64,000 bases of DNA. Origin: Polytrichum commune. Lineage: Eukaryota > Streptophyta > Polytrichopsida > Polytrichales > Polytrichaceae. This document shows positions 58,264 through 64,000 of the stretch, in pieces. The notes below the pieces were generated by a model. That model was given only the letters and a program-made list of their open reading frames with translations, was not told where the DNA came from and ran no database searches. Within the stretch, counting starts at the first letter, position 1, and each line of letters begins with the position of its first letter. A program made the position numbers and the translations under genes. The DNA is taken from the NCBI GenBank assembly GCA_950295325.1, contig OX485804.1:31498001-31562000 (forward strand), read 5' to 3'.

Positions 58264-58766
58264 GGGCCACTTCACACACGAGACTGAGAGCCCGTGACCA
58301 TTACACTTCAAGCACTCTCATTGGTGGGAAAGGCAGAGCCGGTCCAAGTTCGTTTCACACTACGCTCGAGGGACCAACGGAGTATGTGAATGCAAGATGG
58401 ATGTAAAGTCTACATGGATTCTTACATTGCATTGAATGGATCATGTTTCATGGTCACTTGGACTATTTTCAAAAACCACCTCTTGGAGGTGGGCCTACCA
58501 CAAAACCACTGGGAGACCATGGCACTCCAAACGTTCACAACCGTTGGTTTATTTTATTTTTATTATGTGTGAGGACCTGCATGAATCGAAATTCATCGAA
58601 ATAGCATTCAGTTGAGGGCCCGGTCACATATGGCTTCACACTACACCTGAGGATCCGTGACCACGCTACATGATTTTGGAAGTGTGTTGGGACGGCGTTT
58701 GGACACTTTCTTTTGGGCTCTCACAATTTCACGGTCACGGCTCTTGGCTTGTGTGTGAAGTGGCCC
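58264..58766 (+). mobile_element. Tourist-like (PIF/Harbinger) MITE, 503 bp
   Basis: Ends GGGCCACTTCACACACGAGA and CTTGTGTGTGAAGTGGCCC, flanked by TAA (58261-58263, 58767-58769). It is the reverse-oriented relative of 34480-34977, collinear throughout. Confidence 0.9.
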
Positions 58767-59149
58767 TAACTTAATAGCCGTTGTTGCTCCATAATTTACT
58801 GGGCAAATGCAGAAAAGTTGGGGGTGGGCGGCAGCAACAGGGACTTGGTAGTTGGTACACACCCAGCCCACCCCACCCGCCGAAATCATCCCCTCCCTCT
58901 TCCTCTTCATAGCCTAGCTTGGTCGGCATTGTGCCCGACACACACGGCCCCACCCTCCACTCTACTTAACATTCTCTTTGATACTTCCTCTCATAGCATC
59001 ATCTCAGGCTCACCATAGACTTACTCCACCCATTACACTTTGTAACGTAGCTAGGTATCATCAGCCTTTGGTGGGTTCATAACCCTAATTAACGGCGGGC
59101 TTGGCATTACTAAGGTAGATGGGTCCGAAAGGGTTACCTTTTCCGACTA

Positions 59150-59480
59150 GCCCACTTGAACTCCTCGAGGATACGGAACATGCGATTAGTACAAGATGGG
59201 TTACTAAATCCAAATCGAGGCCGTAGTCACTGTCCTCATCATTTTCGGAGTCTAATTGAATATCGTGTGCAAGAAGATTCTCGTGCTCGATAAATGGTCG
59301 TATAGGTCTTCCCAACAGTGTTGATTGTCGAGTGTAGAATGGTTGTCATATTCAGAACATGACGTCCCATTTTTTATTTTTATTTTTTGTGTGAAAAACA
59401 TGTCTTTTTGGTATCCATTCTTGGAGCCACACCTAAACTACGTAGCACTCCATTACAGGGATGTGATCGAGAAAAGCAAG
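59150..59480 (+). repeat. Rep-A copy 9
   Basis: GAACATGCGATTAGTACAAG, TTCGGAGTCTAATTGAATAT, AAATGGTCGTATAGGTCTTC, TCTTTTTGGTATCCATTCTT, GGAGCCACACCTAAACTACG, in order. Confidence 0.75.
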
Positions 59481-59529
59481 TGAATAGGGGTTGTCTATCT
59501 TAGAGTCGCAAGACCAATTAAGAACAATC

Positions 59530-59770
59530 AATCCTATTGGTTGGGGGTTAAATCTTGGACCCAAGGGGTTTACACTAGAACCTGGGTCCTGAGTCCGGAG
59601 TATGAGAATATGAAGTGCCATTAATGTGACACCACTTTGCCGTCAAATCTTGTTGGTCTCAACCCAAGAAAACATTAATATTCCACCCAATCTGAAAAAT
59701 CCAAACTTCACTCTTGGGTCGGAAAAGCAAGGCCCACTACAGGATGTTTTGAACCCTAAGTTCCTTGGAC
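59530..59770 (+). repeat. Family G copy 2
   Basis: Matches 35295-35530 in order; it directly follows Rep-A copy 9. Confidence 0.45.
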
Positions 59771-61491
59771 CTGGACCTACCCTAAGTCATATTGGAGATT
59801 GTAATCCACAGCCGTGACCTTCATGGGTAGGTAACAATAATGAAGACGCGGTCTCTTCATCAGATACGGATATTGAAATAATATTTAGGTACGTACTACA
59901 CAACGGTCATGACTGGCCTTGTCCTCCCATAATGTTGTTGTTACAGAGCTTATACTTAGAGGTGGAGTAAGAAAAAAGTGAACCTCTGCTTGTAGCTACT
60001 AGACTTGCCAGGAAGATGGGATTAGAATTAGTTAATGAAATTTTTACTGCTGCCAGAGTTGTCTGCAAATCCCACCACAACGTCCATATATATATATATA
60101 TATACTGATGCTTCTTGATTTTCTTTAGGTATGCATGTAAGGAACTTATGTACCCTTCCAACAAGTCATCCCAATCTCATCAATCAAGTGATCCATGGCT
60201 GGACTGGCTTTAGGTCCTTTACCGTGCAGTACATAATACATATATGCTGGTAGTCATGAGCCCAAACTACTTTCATCAGCTGCTGGTGGCAAAAAAATCC
60301 TTGCTTTCAAACAGGTGTAATATATTTAGTTTCCTGGGTATTGTTGATACCCAGAATCTAGCAGCCTAATGTTAAGATTGATTAACTGTGGTGACGGAAC
60401 AGATTCATGAGGTTGCTGTATTGAAGGTGCTCATGAGTGCAGTAACTTAAGAAGACCTTCGGATTATGAATGTCTTGGATGTTGTAACTTAAAAGCTCCG
60501 GAAATGACGAAGAAGTTGTAATCTGACAGAGCCACCGTGTCCAATGATTATAGAAGAGTATAATCATGTGGTAGCAGACTAAAGTAGAGTGGTTGCACAT
60601 GCATCTCTTGTAATTCAGGTGACTTCACAGTCCAACCGCCACACCCTTTTAGTACATACTGCTCTTGGCACTAGGCCAGGATGCTCAGTTTGAAGGCTTT
60701 AGCCTGTCATATCCAATACCCACAGACACTACTACCGTAGACTAACTTTGAAAGGGGAATATATCCTCCACTCAGGTATAAAGGCACTAACAACCTATCT
60801 TCTAATTGAGACTCTAACCGGGAGGCTTCAAATTACATGACAAGAGAGGCCATGAAGGCGGCCTTGATCTGAATCAGTGTCCACGCTAAAACCTTGATAT
60901 ACTGATCTGATTGCCCAGAATGGGTACATTACGTTAGTCAGCTCTATTGTCCCCTTGCCTCTGAAAAGTCATGTGAGGGTGTACAATTTCAAAATTAAAA
61001 AAAGTCATATCAACATGCAGATCACAACCATGATGTTACTCCCTGACTTAAGCTTAAATCATATCTTGGAGGTCCTGCCAAACCTGCACTGGCAGTATTA
61101 AGAGAACAGAGATTGTGACTCCTTAAGATGATGACTACTTATCAATATTGGTGGACAGAGGTGGAAAGATGCTTCTGCAAAAGTACCCTTACTTACGTTG
61201 AGTCTTTCCTAAGGTTCATATAGAAAAAGATGTGTGCCCTCTTCAAGTCAAGTACAGCCTTGATGTCATACATGCATGATTGGTATTTGTCAAAATGCGC
61301 AAGACTTCAAAACTCCACAAGATATGGCAAATGTCAAGCACTTAGATTAACAAACTCTATTGTGTTATTTATATATTAATTATTTTCTTTAACTCTGTGA
61401 TCTGTTGATCTACATTGCCTTGAGCAGTTTCCAGTATCCAGTTGATACCTGCATGTAACTACCACGACTAGACTGTTAATGGCATTTAGTG
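59771..61491. other. No gene recognised
   Basis: Less AT-rich than its surroundings. A (TA)n run lies at about 60086-60105. Minus-strand open stretches (59907-60164, 60382-60600) have no recognisable domain. Confidence 0.35.
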
Positions 61492-61987
61492 TCACATACA
61501 CTATTTACGAAGGGCCTAAACTAGATGTTTGGAGGTTTCAAAGTGTCATGCTTGCTGATTGTCAATATGCTTTCATTCATCAACATAAGTCATTTTTTTA
61601 AGTGAAAAAATATCTACATTATGATGTTCAGAGTAGCACATTTAGATGATAGGCCTGTGTTTTAGTATGCAAGGGGAAGATATTTTTGAGTGTACTAATG
61701 TTAAGTGTCATGTATTTACATTTAGTATGCAAGAGGAAGATATTCTTGAGCATATTAATGGCAAGAATTATTCGTGTAAATTTTAGTCAACTTTGTAGAC
61801 CGTTGTGTAACATACGCATGCACCTCATAACATTATTGAACATAATTATGCCAAGATATAAGTATGCACACTTGAACGCTAATTATCATGAGGTGACACT
61901 TATGATGAAGTTATTAATCATCAGTGTAACCTAGCACATGTCTCAAAATAAGTTAAGTGACACTATTATGCATGTGACACTAAATAC
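61492..61987 (+). mobile_element. MITE-like element with ATTTAGTGTCACAT ends, copy 2
   Basis: The left end CATTTAGTGTCACATACACT and reversed right end GTATTTAGTGTCACATGCAT are inverted repeats. Collinear with 10549-11069 and in the same orientation. Confidence 0.7.
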
Positions 61988-62469
61988 AGAAACGTTGTAC
62001 TACAAGCTAAATCATCTCATACACTCCAAATTCATGGCCGATCATGTATGTAGTGTCTTGGGACAATTATCCTTTACATGTTGCATATACCATGATAATT
62101 GACCATTTAACAAGCTGAAAGTATACCACATGTTATATACAATATAAACATAGAATTTCAATAGGGGATTGCTGAATTGACCACACACTCGTTAAAACGA
62201 CCATTGTCAACATGTAAGGTGTCGAGTAGGCTCCGACTTGTAATCCAAGTTAGCCAAGTTTATTAATTTTAACACATGGCTAAAACCTTGCTCCTTTTCA
62301 TGTATGCGATAAAAAATCAAAATTTGACAAGCCATGTGAACATGCGACGCATCTCTGTGGTCGTTTTAACAAACTATGTGATCGATTTAACAATTCCCTG
62401 TAAATTTATATAGAGGTTATGCGATGATGTGTAGCAGCAATGGTGAAACATATATTTCGGGTGTAGAAT

Positions 62470-63620
62470 AAGGAATGTTACATATGCTTCCCCATATAAT
62501 TATTGCCTATCTCAACATTAAATATGTGATAATCAACCCAAGCGGATGTGTTCTTAAGAAGGATGAGGCAGTTCAAGTAAGGGCTCAGTAATTTGTGCAA
62601 CCAATCAAGTTGCCTGCATACATACATAATGCCCGTTATGTAACTTTTGCAATCGATGCCATGCTTTTTGCGCGATCCGGGGTTAAGAGTACAATGTGGA
62701 CATCCAGGAAATTCATGGAGGCCAACGCAGTGCCACCCAAGCGTGAGGGAATGTGGAGGATAAAAGTAGCATACAGTATCTTTTGGTGGCTTATCCAATG
62801 CAGTTGGTTGTAAATTTCCAAGTCAAGTGCATAGTTTGCAGGGTTCTCCAGGCTGACATGCACCGGCAAGCCTTGAGCTTATGGGAACCAATCACCTCCT
62901 TCCTAACGTGGAACTGTTCAATAATATTCTCCCACAAAGTGATACAGATGTGCCCAAAAAGTGGACATCATTACAGAAGTGCACCTGATATTTAATGAAT
63001 GGTGGCTGTTTGAGGTGTATGTTATATATCCTACTAGCAATTATGTTTCTGGGGGAACTTTTCTAGCAGTATGGTAATCCCTAGACGTTGGTGCGTTCCA
63101 AAGAGCCCACCTTTGTAGTTTCTGATAAAGTTCAAAGGCCTGCTCAAAAGCTAGTGGTGGTGCAACTCTGACATGCATCGGCTTCTAGGAGCACTGAAAC
63201 ATTTTTCCAAATAAAGTGCGAAGTCTAGGAGGGGGAACCGTGCCAAGAGAACACAGGGTGATGATCTGTCAACAAGGGTTTCACAAAACCATGTCTTACA
63301 TTAAGATTCTTTGCTTTGTGCCACAGTTAGCTCTTGTTCTTTTGAGAAAGTTTTGGTGGAGCCCTTGCATCAGTGAGCACCCATCTGACATGCATGCTAG
63401 GGAGAAGAGGCCTGAGACACGGTGACTTCGTACCTCATAGCAAGCCGGGATAGTGCCAACAGGTCCCATTGTTAAGGAGAAATTTGGGAATCAAATTATC
63501 AACATTGTGGCCCACACTCGCCTTGTGTATTGGCATATGCAGGAGCACGGAACAGGGAAAGCATCTCCGAATCCAACGAGGCTGGGATTGATTAATTCCC
63601 ACCTCCTTCGAAGCAACAAG
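62470..63620 (-). other. Exon-like open stretches, gene not identified
   Basis: The minus strand contains several open stretches of protein-like composition: PSLVGFGDAFPVPCSC near 63590, GPVGTIPACYE followed by a GTACGA donor-like site near 63465, SLGTVPPPRLRTLFGKM near 63250, and two overlapping frames over 62478-62869 (GCPHCTLNPGSRKKHG in one, LASMNFLDVHIVLLTPD in another). They are not in one frame and no family is recognised. A decayed multi-exon gene is possible. Confidence 0.25.
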
Positions 63621-63815
63621 TAACTAACTGCTGGCAATTCCAACTCAGGAACATTAAGCTGAGACCTTGTCCCTCACAAAGGCAATAGCTGAATCTAGAG
63701 TGGTGAACCCTACATGGATGAATCACATCAATACTCCTGATCATGACAACGAATTAATCCTGTGTCCTCTTCCACAGCTTTAGACGGTTTCATCGCATGG
63801 TTGGTGGACTTGTTG

Positions 63816-64000
63816 ACTACACTAAATAAACATCTGATCTAGTGTGGCCCACACTATTCATCTAGTGTGACGCACACTAAATGTTTTGCGGTCGCTGGGT
63901 GGCAACTAGAGAGGGTGTCACATGACACTTGGTGCTACATGACAAGTAACGAAGACCATTCTAATTAACATGGCACACTACATCATCAGATGTTTAGTGT
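63816..64000 (+). mobile_element. MITE with ACTACACTAAAT ends, cut by the window edge
   Basis: The left end ACTACACTAAATAAACATCT and the last bases of the window, ATCAGATGTTTAGTGT, form inverted repeats; the final TAGT would lie just outside. The interior has repeated CTAGTGTG(G/A)C words. Confidence 0.65.

Noticed and set aside
1-64000. CRISPR arrays, operons and bacterial ribosome binding sites
   Set aside because: None are present; the intron-bearing genes and plant-type transposons point to a eukaryotic nuclear sequence.

Overview
The window looks like AT-rich, gene-poor, repeat-dense nuclear DNA from a land plant. Three protein relics point to a plant: a two-exon A-type (CYP71-clan-like) cytochrome P450, a degenerate organellar-type methionyl-tRNA synthetase that still carries introns, and a small Gly/Asn-rich protein with a cysteine-rich tail. 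There are no bacterial signatures (no operons, ribosome binding sites or CRISPR). I cannot name the species; a non-flowering plant is possible but unproven.

Layout. Bases 1-530 are the end of a PIF/Harbinger-like DNA transposon whose first coding exon (minus strand) runs off the window. Bases 6.5-7.6 kb form a GC- and CpG-richer island holding the only gene that looks intact, a 134-residue cysteine-tailed protein on the minus strand with its own TATA box. Bases 13.5-15.7 kb hold a broken P450. Bases 24.1-26.8 kb hold a broken methionyl-tRNA synthetase. Bases 28.5-29.9 kb are a strongly pyrimidine-rich block of unknown origin. Nearly everything else is mobile-element debris.

Mobile elements. 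Several non-autonomous families can be delimited by inverted ends and target duplications: a 496-bp hAT-like element with two copies in opposite orientation; a Tourist-like family with GGGCCACTTCACAC ends; a 423-bp hAT-like element carrying a GGGCATGGGTG minisatellite; a 158-bp element whose empty site survives in a neighbouring duplicate; a family with ACTACACTAAAT ends; a family with ATTTAGTGTCACAT ends; a 350-bp family with TTAAGTAAAATTGGAC ends; and a 1.2-kb fold-back palindrome. Coding relics of a Tc1/mariner transposase and of a hAT-type (BED-like) protein are present, as are a tRNA-derived SINE head and a 5S-rRNA-derived fragment. A roughly 350-bp repeat (Rep-A here) occurs about nine times, always in the same orientation.

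The genes do not form a pathway. The interest lies in how the elements record insertion, excision, duplication and gene decay. All family assignments come from reading the sequence, without database searches. The edges of degenerate repeats are approximate.
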